Positions 1-12,400 of a DNA stretch of 64,000 bases are shown piece by piece. The translations under genes were made by a program, and so were the position numbers. The notes under the pieces were generated by a model that was not told where the DNA came from, ran no database searches, and saw nothing but the letters and a program-made list of their open reading frames with translations. Position 1 is the first letter of the stretch. Each line of letters begins with the position of its first letter. Source of the stretch: Annona cherimola (lineage: Eukaryota; Streptophyta; Magnoliopsida; Magnoliales; Annonaceae); NCBI GenBank assembly GCA_030490835.1, contig CM059972.1, positions 90,629,137 through 90,693,136 of the forward strand, in the 5' to 3' direction.

Positions 1-536
1 ATTTTTATTCGATATCAAATCCTGAACTTCTCATCTTTGAGACTCTTATGTTACTCAAGAAAAAATCACTTATAAGTTTTTAAAATTGAAATTAATGGTG
101 TGATATGATAGAGATAATGATGAGGAGTAAAAAGAATAAAGTTAAAATAGGTACATTAGTTATATAAATAGTTACATAAAAATGATTTAAAAGATAAAGT
201 AGTTATATAAAAAGATAGTAAAAAGTAATTAAAAAATATAATATACGTAGAGAGTGAAACAATTTTGATTATTTTGGAAAGTGATAAATTTTTTAATAAA
301 TTTTTTTTAGCTTAACAATATTTGAATTAGAAGAAAATGATGTGATATTATAGAAATAATTATGGAGAGTAAAGAAAATAAAATTAAAATAGATAGGTTA
401 GTTACATGAGTAATTATTTACAATGGTTAAAACGTAGGATACTTTTATAGAAAAATATGAAAAAATTATTAAAAAATAAAATAACCATTGGGAGAAAAAC
501 TTTAGGTTAAAAAGTTTTATGTTGAATAAATACATA

Positions 537-795
537 GGGTGTGTTTGGTAATTAAGAAAACATGTTAAGTTAAAACATTTCACTCTCCATAATTATTTTT
601 TTAATTATTTTTTACTTTTTTCTGTATAACTAGCATACTTTTTAATCATTTTTACACAACTAATCTATCTATTTCGACTTTTTTTTATTTCTCATTATTA
701 TCCTCATCATATCACATCAATTTTTTTTATCAATTTTAAAACTTTTACATAAAAAAATTTCCATCCAAAAGTTTTATAATTTCCCAAACACAACC
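537..795 (-). mobile_element. Family A Tourist-like MITE with ATA target duplication
   Basis: A 259-bp element starting GGGTGTGTTTGG and ending CCCAAACACAACC, flanked on both sides by ATA (534-536 and 796-798). The interior is the AT-rich sequence shared by all family A copies, here in reverse orientation. The 3-bp duplication and the terminus resemble PIF/Harbinger-derived Tourist MITEs; that superfamily is inferred, since there is no coding capacity. Confidence 0.75.
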
Positions 796-2200
796 ATAAT
801 TTGAATTTTTTTTAAGTATACCTAGTCAAGTGGTGACGATCCATGATAAGATTTTGAACTATATATAAAATGTCTGGGATGAAGCTCAAGGCACATTTGT
901 TCAATCTAAAAATTTTTGATCTAAAATTTTTCACTTTTCGTAACTATTATATTTTTAATTATTTTTACACATTTCTATAAAATTATCCCATATTTCAATT
1001 ATTTTTACACGATTATCCATACAATTAACCTATCTATTTTTTTAATTCTATTTGGCCAAGCCATAAGATTTTACCAGTAAAGAAAATCATTTTTAATTAA
1101 AAAAACTTTTTTAAAGAAGTACTATGGAAAAAGTCCCAAGTGTTTGACATTATCATATAAAAAGTACTTTTAATGTTAATTATGGCTTAGCCTAAAAAAA
1201 TTGGAGCACTTTAATACACGAAATTACCAAACTGGACATGAATAAATGATTATTAATTTAACTTATTGTGAACATAAAATGAAGCATTTTCAAAATAATT
1301 GTTGAGACAAATTTCTAGATGATTTACCATCCTTATTTTACCTAAATGATTAAAATAAATATCGTAACTAAATAGATAATTATTAAAAGATTATGCTCAT
1401 ATAAAAAGATTATATCATAGTTTGATATTAATTTGTCTTAACTAAGTAAATAATTCTTGAAAGATTATGCTCATATAAAAAATTACATCATAGTTTTAAT
1501 TTTTATTTATATTAATTTTATTTAAATGGAGTAGATCATTTATGGTAATACTTCAGTGTTCACGTAGATAATATTCATGTGAACATGAAAATTTCTATTT
1601 CAGTTTTGAGGGTATTTTTGTCTTTAGATATAACTAGGCATAATAGGCTAATGCAATCCAGCTAAGCATCAAATTTAAGCTTATTCTCGATTGCGAAAAG
1701 TTGTGATCCTCGTTCTTGAAAGCTGAAATTTTTAGCCAAACACCCATTTTATGACCGGAAACTATGTTTTGGTATAAAAAAAAGATTAGGATTGGGGTAT
1801 GAAATTGCTTGCCCAGAGAGAAAATTATTTTATTATATTTACTCTTTATTATTATTTTTATCATTTCATATTGTTTTTTTTTTCAAATTCAAAAATTTTT
1901 AAGTGTGTTTAGGAAGTAATAAAATTTCGATAAAAAGTTTGTAGTAAAGTTTTTAAAATAGAAGAAAATAATATGATATGATAGAGGTAATTACGAAGAG
2001 TAAAAAAATAAAATTAAAATAAATATGTTAGATGTATAAATAGTATGCATAAATGATTAAAAAGTAAACTAGCTGTATAGAAAGAAACGAAAAAGTAATT
2101 TTAAAATATGGTAGTTGTTAAAGTTAAAATTTTTAAATTGAAAAGTTTTTTTTTTAGAAACTTAGATTAAAAAGTTTTACTTTGAAAAGTTTTTGATGTA

Positions 2201-2491
2201 GGGTGTGTTTGGTTGGAGGTAAAACTTTTGATGAAAAGTTTTAGAGGTAGAAGTTGTCAAATTGATAGAAAATGATGTGATATAATAGGGGTAATGATGA
2301 TGAGTAAAGAGAATAAAGTTAAAATAGATAGGTTAGTTGTATGGGTAGTTGTGTAGAAATGATTGAAAAGTAAGGTAGTTTGTATAGAAAAATGTGAAAA
2401 AATAATTAAAAAATAGAGTAGTTATGAAGAGTGAAAAGTTTTGGGTTGAAAAGTTTTAATTGACAAGTTTTGGCCCCAAACAAACACACCC
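2201..2491 (+). mobile_element. Family A Tourist-like MITE with GTA target duplication
   Basis: One of the best-preserved family A copies. It starts GGGTGTGTTTGG and ends CAAACACACCC, and is flanked by GTA at 2198-2200 and 2492-2494. The subterminal sequence contains the near-palindrome AAAACTTTTGATGAAAAGTTTT typical of the family. No open reading frame of note. Confidence 0.8.
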
Positions 2492-3185
2492 GTAAGAAAA
2501 ATTTTTGGTGTAAACAAACATTTCCCTTGTATTAAAAACTTTTTATCCAAAAGTTTTGTCATCTTCCAAATACACTCACAAAACAAAAAAATAAACCTCA
2601 CTAGGCACTTCTTATGTTTGAAGAAAATTTGTGTTTTAAATTCCCTAATTTTGTGTATTTTCATTTTAAGTTCTGAGATTTGCATATTAACATTTTAAAT
2701 TCAGTGGAATTTGAATTTTTTTGCATTTTAGACCCTCATCACTAATGGTATTAAAAATCACTATTAAAGTTTTATAAAATGTCCGAAATGCCTTTTGCAT
2801 TTTAAACCGAATTTTATATAATTTAAAGTGTGAATATGTAAATCAAGATTTTGAAATTTTTTTTTAACGCCATGAGAATCACGAGGGTACAGAGTTTAAA
2901 TCAAACTTCATGTGATCTAAAATGGAAAGCGCATTTTAAATATTTTACAATATTTAAAGTCAAAGGCCTAAAATGCAGAGATCTAAACTTCACGAGTTTG
3001 AAATGCTAATACGTAACCTCAAAAATGCAAATACACAAAATTTGAAAGTTTAAAATGCAAATTGCTCTACGTTTGGGCGTAAAATGAAGATCGATAGCCC
3101 AGCCATATCATCCCCATCAGCCGACTTATCAAATCGAACCACTATTTGTCCAATCCAATTTTGATCTCATGATCGAAGGTAGGGA

Positions 3186-3468
3186 TTGAGGATGATAATT
3201 TCCCCACCCACCCCGTTTTCTTTGAGAAACGGACTTGCTCCTGCTGCCTCTTTAGGTATTCATTCATGCACACTGCATTGCATGCATTCCCTACAAACCA
3301 ACAAACAATCTTTTTACCTGTCCTTTTGTTTGTCTTCTCCGCTACCCTTTACCTTCCTCCCTCGGCTTTGCATCTCTCCTTTCTTTAATTCCACGGTTCC
3401 AGACTTCTGTGACTCACGGAACTTCCTGGCGGACTCTTCTTTCTCTTCTCCTTCTCCTTCTGAAGGAA
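3186..3468 (+). promoter_or_regulatory. Probable 5'UTR and leader of the yippee-like gene
   Basis: The stretch before the yippee start is rich in C and T, unlike the AT-rich DNA on either side, as expected of a plant 5'UTR. It contains upstream ATGs. One opens a 96-codon frame (3186-3476) whose stop lies just past the main ATG at 3469, so it would overlap the start if transcribed. Another at 3409 is in frame with the gene and would add 20 residues. The transcription start is not visible and no convincing TATA box was found. Confidence 0.45.
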
Positions 3469-6400
3469 ATGGGTAGGCTTTATCTTATCAATCTCGAGGG
3501 AAGGATCTACAGTTGCAGACACTGCAAGACCCACCTTGCTCTTTACGAAGATATCGTCTCCAAGGTATTTGTTCCCTTGGGCGGATTTGTAATTCCGTAG
3601 CTGTGGCTTTCATGTTGTGCTGCTTGAGCCGAGAGGAAATCCCCTTTGGGACTTTTCTTCTGATACATGACCTATTTGTCATCCTTTGGGTCTGAAATTT
3701 GATTTTTCTTGCTCATTTCATGTCTGAGGTCAGACATCGTTGTTTCCATTTTCCCTCTCTCTAAGATGTTATACCTAATTACCTGCTTTATCTTTGTTGA
3801 TCACTAATACTAAATTCCAATTGACGAGTTTGCTAATACTTGCTTGGGTCTAATGTGCTTGTTCAAGGAATTATTATTTTTTAGTATTCACTGGATTAAA
3901 TTAATATCGGAAGTATCTTGATGGTATATGATTTAACATCGAACATATCCCTAGTAGTAAGGTTGTCTTACACTTTAGTAACTTACTTCACAGATACCAA
4001 AAAGAATCTAGATATTCGAATCTTCTTTGGGTGAATGGCGCTGTTTAGAGCTTCAGATGGATGCTGCTACTGCATTTCCTTTAGGTCCCGTTTTGTCTTT
4101 TAGAATGGAGAAGAAGCCCTTTCGCAAACTCTTCTTTATTAAGTCTATTAGTCAGCCTTTGAGTAAGGTGAACTCTGTTAGCTACTTTCACCCATTGAAA
4201 TGGACTCTGCTATGTTTCATTCACGCATGAAAAACTGAGCGAGGAGAGAAATATGCAGGCCCAACATTCGGCCGCCATGGAGTGATTGTTGCAAAGAGAA
4301 AAGTTTTGGGTTGTATTTGTGGGTGCTGATGGTCATAGTCAACCCGTCAACTCGCCTGTATAACTTATTCATAAATGAATTTGGGTTGAAATTTTAAAAT
4401 AAATGATTTATGATCCGTTAACCTGTTCAAGTATTTAAATAAATGGATTAAGTTAGAATTTTACAACCTTTCAATCCGTTTAGTAACTCGTTTGACCCAT
4501 TCAATTCGTCAATCATTTACAACTCGTTAAGAGGGGTATATAAATGTTTACCTTGAACCTTAATCGGCCATCCTCTTCCCCCCCTCTCTCGCCGTCCTTA
4601 ATTGGCCTCTCTCATTTCCTCTCTTTCTCCCTCTCTGTATTTGAAGTTTGACCGTCCCGCTTTCTCTCTCTCTGCTCCTTGTTCTCCTACTCTCTCTTGC
4701 GTCCTCTCAATCTGACCTTCTCCCTTGTCTTTTCCTTCGCGCGCTCTCTCTCTCTCTCTCCCCGTCCATCTCCATCTCCATCTTTCCCTATTTCTCTTTT
4801 TCTCTCTCACTTGCTGCTCCTCCTTGTTTTCCTACTCTCTCTCTTGCGCCCTTTGCATCTGACCTTCTCCCCTCTTTGCCTTCGCTCTCTCTCTCTCTCT
4901 CCCCCCCCCCGTCCATTTCCATCTCTTCCTATTTCTCTCTCTCCCAGTGCACTTTTGTTGTTATTATGAACTGTATGATTTATGCACTATGTTGTTGTAA
5001 TTGATATATGCATAACCCGTTAACAATCTGCCGACCTGTTTATTAATGAGTTGTAAATGAGTTAGGATTGACATTTTTTAAATGGGTTAATGAACGGATT
5101 AAGGTTGAAAATTTTAAAATAGGTTAGAATTAGGATTAGACTGTAATCCATTCAATTCGATCTGTTAAGTCCCCTAGTTGTATTTTGTCACGATAATGAA
5201 TTGGATTTTGGTTTGTTATCCTTTTGGGTCACTGGTACCATTGCATCAATTGGTACATGTATGATTTAGTTGGTGAAATTGACTTATAGAAGTTCTCTAT
5301 GGATACAAAAATACATTGTTCATTGGTTGGGTCATTTTAAAATTTTTGTATAGAGTGAAATAACAAACGAAAAATGTGGATCGATGCTTGTTTTGTTATC
5401 TTCGTAAGCCTATTAGGCTCTCTAGGTATGTTTGAAAGTAGTATTGGGACAATGTGAGTTTATTCAATTTTACTAGAGATTCATCTGGAGGTTATGGTTG
5501 TCATGAGCAATTGGATTATGGATGTTTGGCCACTATTCCTATTTGTTCTTTTTCTTTTGTTGATGCCAGTGCACCCCTTTAATTTTTTTGGGGTCTTTGT
5601 AGTAAGTTGAATACTGCATATGGGCTGTCATCTCTGGATCCTACAATGTGTGGGAGCTTTATGCAATGGGTCAACCTTTTTGTTTTATAGTAAGTCAAAT
5701 ATTGAGGGAATTTAGAGGCAGCACCCTGATAATGCATATTTTGAACCATGGGCCGCTTAACAAATTTATGACACAAGTCATGCTGTTGCAACAATAAATA
5801 GCAACAACACAATCTTCAGTAGGGATAGAATTGGCAGCAGTAGAAAGAAATGTATTGTAGTCGAAGACCAAAGCGGCACTGCCGAAATCTAGCCATAGAT
5901 GCCCAAAGATTGCTACAAGATATAAAAATGCATACCAGTTAAAGTGATCGTGGCGATGAATAAGGGAAGATGCTGAATATGAAAAAGTGTTGCTCAGAAA
6001 AATCTGATGATCTAAAAAAAATAAAAATAAAAAATATAGAAAAAATAAAAAATAAATAATGATGCAAAGGAGCTGTCGGATAAGAAAAAATGATGAACAA
6101 TAGGAATGAATAGGAAGAGGAGGACCGGCCAACTCCACTTGGCTAGGAACATAATGAGTAAAGTCATAAATGTCTATGTGTGTGTGTGTATATATATATA
6201 TGAAAAAAGAAAAAAATGGGCAACAACAATTTTTGGGGCCGGCTTAGAGCTTCAGCAAGGCCATGATGGACAAACTCCATTAGAAAAACGAAAAATGAAA
6301 GATAAAAATAAATGAAAAGGAGACCCGAGCATGATGGGAAGAGATAGTACATGGTGGCTGGATGAATCCAAGCAGTGGATTATTGACCTAGCAAAAATAT

Positions 6401-9400
6401 GTCATGGCTACAAAAAAGAGGGGTGTTGTGGTCGATAGATCTGAGCATTGGAGGATCTGAACTTTACACCCCGAAATGGCAAACCCATTCGAGTTATGTA
6501 TTCTCATTGAAACCTCAGTTCTCGTAAAAGTGGGGCTGGTAATATATTCATCAAGAATCTAGACAAGGCTATAGATAACAAAGCAATGCATGATACCTTC
6601 TCCGCATTTGGCAATGTTCGATCTTGCAAGATTGCCACGACCCATCAGGCCAATCAAAAAGGCTACAAATTTGTTCAGTTTAAGCCAGAGGACTCAGCTT
6701 AAAGTGCAATAGATAAGCTGAATGTGATGTTGTTGAATGGCAAACAAGTTCATGTTGGACCTGTCCTTCATAAGCAGGAAAGAGATGTTGCTGTGAATAA
6801 AATAAAATCTTTGTAAAGAATCTCTCAGAATCAACAATAGATGAAGATTTTTAAAAATATTTTTAGCAAATATGGGACAATTAGTAGTGCGGTGATTACG
6901 AAGGAGACAAAAAGTAAAAATGTTTTGGATTTGTCAATTTTGAAAAAGGCAGATGATAAGTTCTTTGGCATGCAAAATTTGAAGATTTTGTTTAATGTCT
7001 AAGGGCATAAAGGCTTGTGTTGCTAATTTTAAATCCAGGTTGAACGTCAAGACTGGAATTGTTTTGAAAGCAATATTAGAAGCATCAAGAAACCAGGAGA
7101 CAAAAGTCAAAGATAAAAAAATTAGTTCCATTGTCCAGATATAATGTTGATGCTGATCAGGTTTCAGATTCCACACTTGGGCTTTGGAAGGATGAATATT
7201 TGCAAATGGAGAAATAGCTTTAGCTGTCCCTGGCCAAACACAGTATGCATTGTGGAAAGACAAAGGGTAGCTGTTTGGGAGCGGGTCTTGGACAAGATGT
7301 ATCAGCCAACGATTCATACATGAGCTTAAACAAAAGCATGAATTTTTGAAATTGCCACGAGACACATAAAAAAGGAAAGCAAGTAGGCATGAAAAGTATG
7401 AGTGTAACAGATGACGAGCTCGACAAGATCAAGAGGCGTTTTGATTTAGAATCTAGCTTCAACTACGAACAGATGCTAAAACTCTGCAGTGTGCTTCCTG
7501 CACTCGAGCCAACGGTTCTTAGACAACCGGCAACAGCTGAGGTTTACCCAAGCAATTTCTGTCGCTCCATAAGAGACGTAGCGGCATCAGTCCCGCTCAT
7601 TACGACACCTAGCCTTGGCAACTACCCAAAGAAAGCCAAGGTAAAAGAAGTAAACAATGGAGGGTGAGAGACGGGTAAGAAGATGAATGACGTAGCAAAA
7701 GCGACCTTCTCTGTTACAACTGCATTGGCTCTTGGACGGGACAAGATGTATAGAAATGGTGGTGAAAATCAAAACATTTGGACTTGGATCGATGATGTGG
7801 CAGATATTATTGCCGTTCAAGCCAACTACAGAAATGATGGCAAAAGGGAACCCAACACCTTCACAGAATAAACCAACGAGAAGCCAACACATGGAAAGGC
7901 CAAATTCCTCTTGGCACCCAAGACAACCATACCATAGAACTAAGTACATAATAACGTCCCTCAGAATCGAGTGGACCCACGGGACTACAACCCAAAGAAA
8001 GCCAAGATAAAAGAAATAAACAATGGAGGGTGAGAGACATGCAAGAAGATGAATGACGTAGCAAAAGCGAACTTCTCTGTTACAACTGCATTGGCTCTTG
8101 GACGGGACAAGACGTGCAGAAATGGTGGTGAAAATCAAAACATTTTGACTCGGATCGATGATGTGGTAGATATTATTGCTGTTCAGCCCAACTACAAAAA
8201 CGATGGCAAAAGTGAACCCAACACCTGCATAGAATAAACCAATGAGAAGCCAACACATGGAAAGGCCAAATTCCTCTTGGCACCCAAGACAACCATACCA
8301 CAGAACTAAGTACATAATAACATCCCTCAGAATCGAGTGGACCCACGGGACAACAACCCTAAAGTTAGCTACATCCTCGGGACTAAGAGCACTCTTTCAT
8401 GTATCCATGTAACTACAATGGCCGCAACTTCCACACGGAACTACCATCCGAAGACAACCACACATACCCATAGAACAAGAGTTCCATGGTAACAAGTTTT
8501 TACATGGAACTGAGCACACCCCTACAAAATAGCCACAAATCTACTCCTCTCAAGCCATCCGTAGCCTATAAATACCGACGACTACAATCAAACAAGACAC
8601 AAGTCTCAATTGATACCACTATTCACAATAACCGAGCCTCCCAATTTCCCAAACCCTTAGCTTTCTTTTGAGCATTCTACAAAAAAAAAAAAAAATCCTC
8701 CCAACAAACAGAAAAAATCCTCTCACTTTCCTAGCTTGGATTCAAGGTGGAAAATCTTACTTTACTCCATTTAAAATCTTTGGGTGACGGATGATTTAAA
8801 ATTTGGGGTTTAAGTGTTTCTCCTTTATTTTCTAAAAAAAACCATACTTATTTTATACTTTTTTAAAATTTTACTTTACCCTGTAGATATCTCCGGATGG
8901 TGGATGATTTAAAATGTGGGGTTAAGTATTTTTCTCCCTTTTTTAATAAAAAATTACTCTACCCCATATAGATAATCTCCAGGTAGCAGATGATTTAAAA
9001 TTTGGGGTTAAGTATTTTCCTCTTATTTTTAATAAAAAATTACTTTCCCCATATAGAAAATCTCTGAGTGGCAGATGATTTAAAATATGAGGTTAAGTAT
9101 TTTCCTCCCATTTTTAATAAAAAATATTTTTGATAAAAAATTACTCTTATCTCATATAGAAAATCTCTGAATGGTAGATGATTTAAAATATGAGGTTAAG
9201 TATTTTTCTTAAAAAATATAAATAAAATAAAATAAAATAAATTTATCAATAAAAAAATATTTCTATTTCCATGTTTTATTCAACCTAAACTTTTGAGTCT
9301 AGCTCTTGTGCTGCAAGAATAGAATTGTCAAACTCCACGTGGTTTTTACAATCTAAATAATCAGATCGTGATGGATCTGTATAGATCCTATTCTTGCTTT

Positions 9401-12400
9401 AACATGAGGTTTTTATAGTGAACTTATTGCTAGCACTTTCCATTGGAGGATATTCGTGATTTGTGGGACCCGCTAGGTGGTATCGGCTTATGGACATGCA
9501 AATTCAAAAGAGGGTAAAATTGCTTTGCATTGAGAAGCTATGAAAGCTCTCTTCTTAAGCCGGAATTTGGAACTTGTAGATCTATTGCGATTTATATGGT
9601 GTAAATTTTACACAGCTCACAGGTAGAAGCTAGATGGGTAATTCCTACTCATGTCCTTCTAATGGGTCTAGTCCAACTTATTTGGGGCGCATTTCAGTCC
9701 ATTAGAGCCTAAAACACTTCATTCGGGCCTAAAACTTTTCAATCGGTTCAGTTGGACCATGCGCCCCTCAAATGGGCCCAAAGCCCATGATAAGCTAATT
9801 TAAGCCCCTTTCATGCTTCCGGGGCCCAAAACCTCTCAATTATGCCCAAAATCAATTGTCGAGCCTAGTTTAGCCCACTTGGGCCCAAATTAGTTACTTT
9901 GGCCTAACCCAACTTTTTTTTAGGCCCATAACCCTCCAGATAGGCCGATCAGGCCCAAAAGTTTATGAACAAACCCAAGACCTTCCAATGAGCCTATTTG
10001 GGCCAGAATACTCCATTTAGGCCCATTTCAATTCATTTGGGCCTAAAACCCTTTAGTTGGCTTAATGGGCCCAAAACCCTCTTATAAACTTAGATTGGCC
10101 AAAAAGTCCCAACGAGCTAGAAGATGATGTTGAGCTGTTCGATGGACCATCCTAACCATTCCAAGTTTCAAGGATGAAACTTTCTAAAGTTGGGAGAATG
10201 TAAGGATCCTAAAATTTTTAAGTTGATTAGTGAAAGTCAATGTAGGATAACCTACATAACAGGGGTTGACCTTTTGATTAACTTAGCTTGAGTATTTGTT
10301 AAATGACCTTGATTCATTACTGTTCTTGTATGTTTCAAATTCGTATTTATAATTTAATCATGGATGTTATTTCAATAACCCGTATAACTTGGTTGAGATA
10401 CTAGTAATTTAAGTATTTTAGATGTTTAGAATTCATGTGTAGGTACCTTAAGGAAGGAGAAAATCCTAGTCACAGAGGGATCTTAAGGACCCTAAAATTT
10501 TTTGGTCGGTTGGTCAAAGTTTACATAGGATAACCTATATAGCAAGGTTTAACCTTTTGACTAACTGCATTTGAGTATTTGTTAAATAGGCTTAGCTCAT
10601 TATTATCTATATTTTCTTTAGTTTTGTATTTACAATTTAATTATGAATATTGTTTGAGCAACTTGGCTAACTCGGCTGATATACAAGTAGTTCAGTTATC
10701 TTAGAGGTCTAGAGTATGAGTACCTTGAGGAAGGAGAATCCTGGTTACGAAGTAGATGGAATAGGCATTTAGAGAGGGAAAAATAGTGCTACCGTGGGAA
10801 GGTGAATCTGCATATCAATTTCTTTTTTCTTCCCAAGGCAAGTGGTATTTTCTTTGTAAATTTGTTTCGAACTATATTTAATTTGATGTTGCAATAATTT
10901 TTTGCACATTGCAATTAATTAAGATGTTTTTGATTAATCGTGAAGAGAATTTTTTTTTAATGTAACATGTGATTTTTTGGGGTTATGTTATTATATGGTT
11001 TGACATAATTAATTTTATATTCTAAAGAAAGTTAAGGGATAGAATTTTTGCAGATAAAATTATGCCTCAATTTTTATGCCTTAAAATATGCATGTTGGCA
11101 TAATTATCAATGTGGAGGATTTTTATGCATTTTTTCAAGTTACATTAAATGCTCACTAGAATTAATTTAGTATCGGTTTGGTGAGTTAAGAATAGGGGAA
11201 TGGACTGGAATAGATATAATAAGAGTACAATGAGAATAAGTAAAAAATAAATAGGGTAGTTGTAGGTAAAGATATAAGAAAATGATTGAAATATAGAGGT
11301 AAAAATGAAAAAAGTAGGATAGTTGGATAATTAATAATGTTGACTTTTTCCATTCTCCTCAACTTAAGCACTACTTCCTCAAAAAGGAATTAATTAAATG
11401 GGAAATAATTGAAGTTATACATTAATATATACCCTCAACCAATGGGGTGTTGGTTTGTTGGTTTTATAATCAGGGATGCTTATGTGTTTCTATGTAACCT
11501 CCTTCATTTTCAACATCTAGATAGTTGATAAAAAAATCCACTTCATTTATTGTGTTTAACATCATTTATATTGTTATGGAAACTCTTTCATTTGCCTAAT
11601 GTCACTGTATATAGGCTCTATCTACAAACATGCAAAATCAACATAATAAAATGATTTAATGCTAAATATCAATTTTAAGTAGTATTTTCAACATCTAAAC
11701 CATCTAAAATATCATTACTACATGAATAATGATTCTATAGAGTATTATTACATTATAATATATATGTGAATGGATCTAAGCATTTTCCCTAATTTACACA
11801 TGGATGTACTTATTTTTGAGTAAATTTGACCTATGCATATATTGGATTTGGATGAAAATTGGTCTTATAACTAAACAAATGATGTTAAATATAATGAATG
11901 AATTGAATTTTTCATCAATGTCAACGTTTTAAATTTTGAGGGGGTTATATGGAATCACTTCTATGTAATCCGGTTACGTAGAAGCGGGCTTATATATATA
12001 AGCATGATTATATATAATACATTGTACATATACTTAACTTACAATATTCATTTTTTAAAATTTTAATTACATTTATTTTTTATTTTTCTTTATAAACATG
12101 TTTTCCTAAGTGTATTTAATTCATATGCCAAGTTTTTCCATTTTATAATACTTTTACATATTTATTTTTTATTTTAAAAATCATCAATTTCAAGGGCATA
12201 TAAGTCATTTTTCACCCCTTAGAAAACTTAATTTTTAAAAATAAAAAATAAATATACAAAGGTACTTTAAAATAGAAAAAGTTGGTATATGGATTAAATA
12301 CACTTAAAAAATGATAATGAAGAAAAATAAAAATAAATAAAATTAAAATTTAAAAATATATTGTGTATTATTATGCCTCATATATGTGTATGAGAAAGAG

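Larger units (their letters stand above)
1..3185. other. AT-rich intergenic region filled with MITE fragments
   Basis: No gene was found. About half of the stretch is family A (Tourist-like) MITEs in both orientations: degraded copies near 75-280, 290-525, 900-1052 and 1902-2145, and two with clear ends listed separately. A terminal remnant lies near 2500-2580. The parts at 1053-1900 and 2640-3100 are AT-rich unique-looking sequence in which nothing was recognised. The small reading frames here have no protein character. Confidence 0.6.

Noticed and set aside
4598..5004. Overlapping Leu/Ser-rich and Arg/Glu-rich frames
   Set aside because: Produced by (CT)n low-complexity repeat; no motif and no start context.
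6934..7365. 143-codon reverse frame next to the PABP pseudogene
   Set aside because: No recognisable domain, overlaps the decaying pseudogene at one end; probably chance.
7587..8315. 242-codon reverse frame with internal repeat and hydrophobic stretches
   Set aside because: The repeat is the DNA tandem duplication, and its period of 366 bp keeps the frame open; no known family, no splice or start evidence.
8755..9225. CRISPR-like regular repeats
   Set aside because: Units are contiguous, diverged and have no spacers; this is a plant minisatellite.
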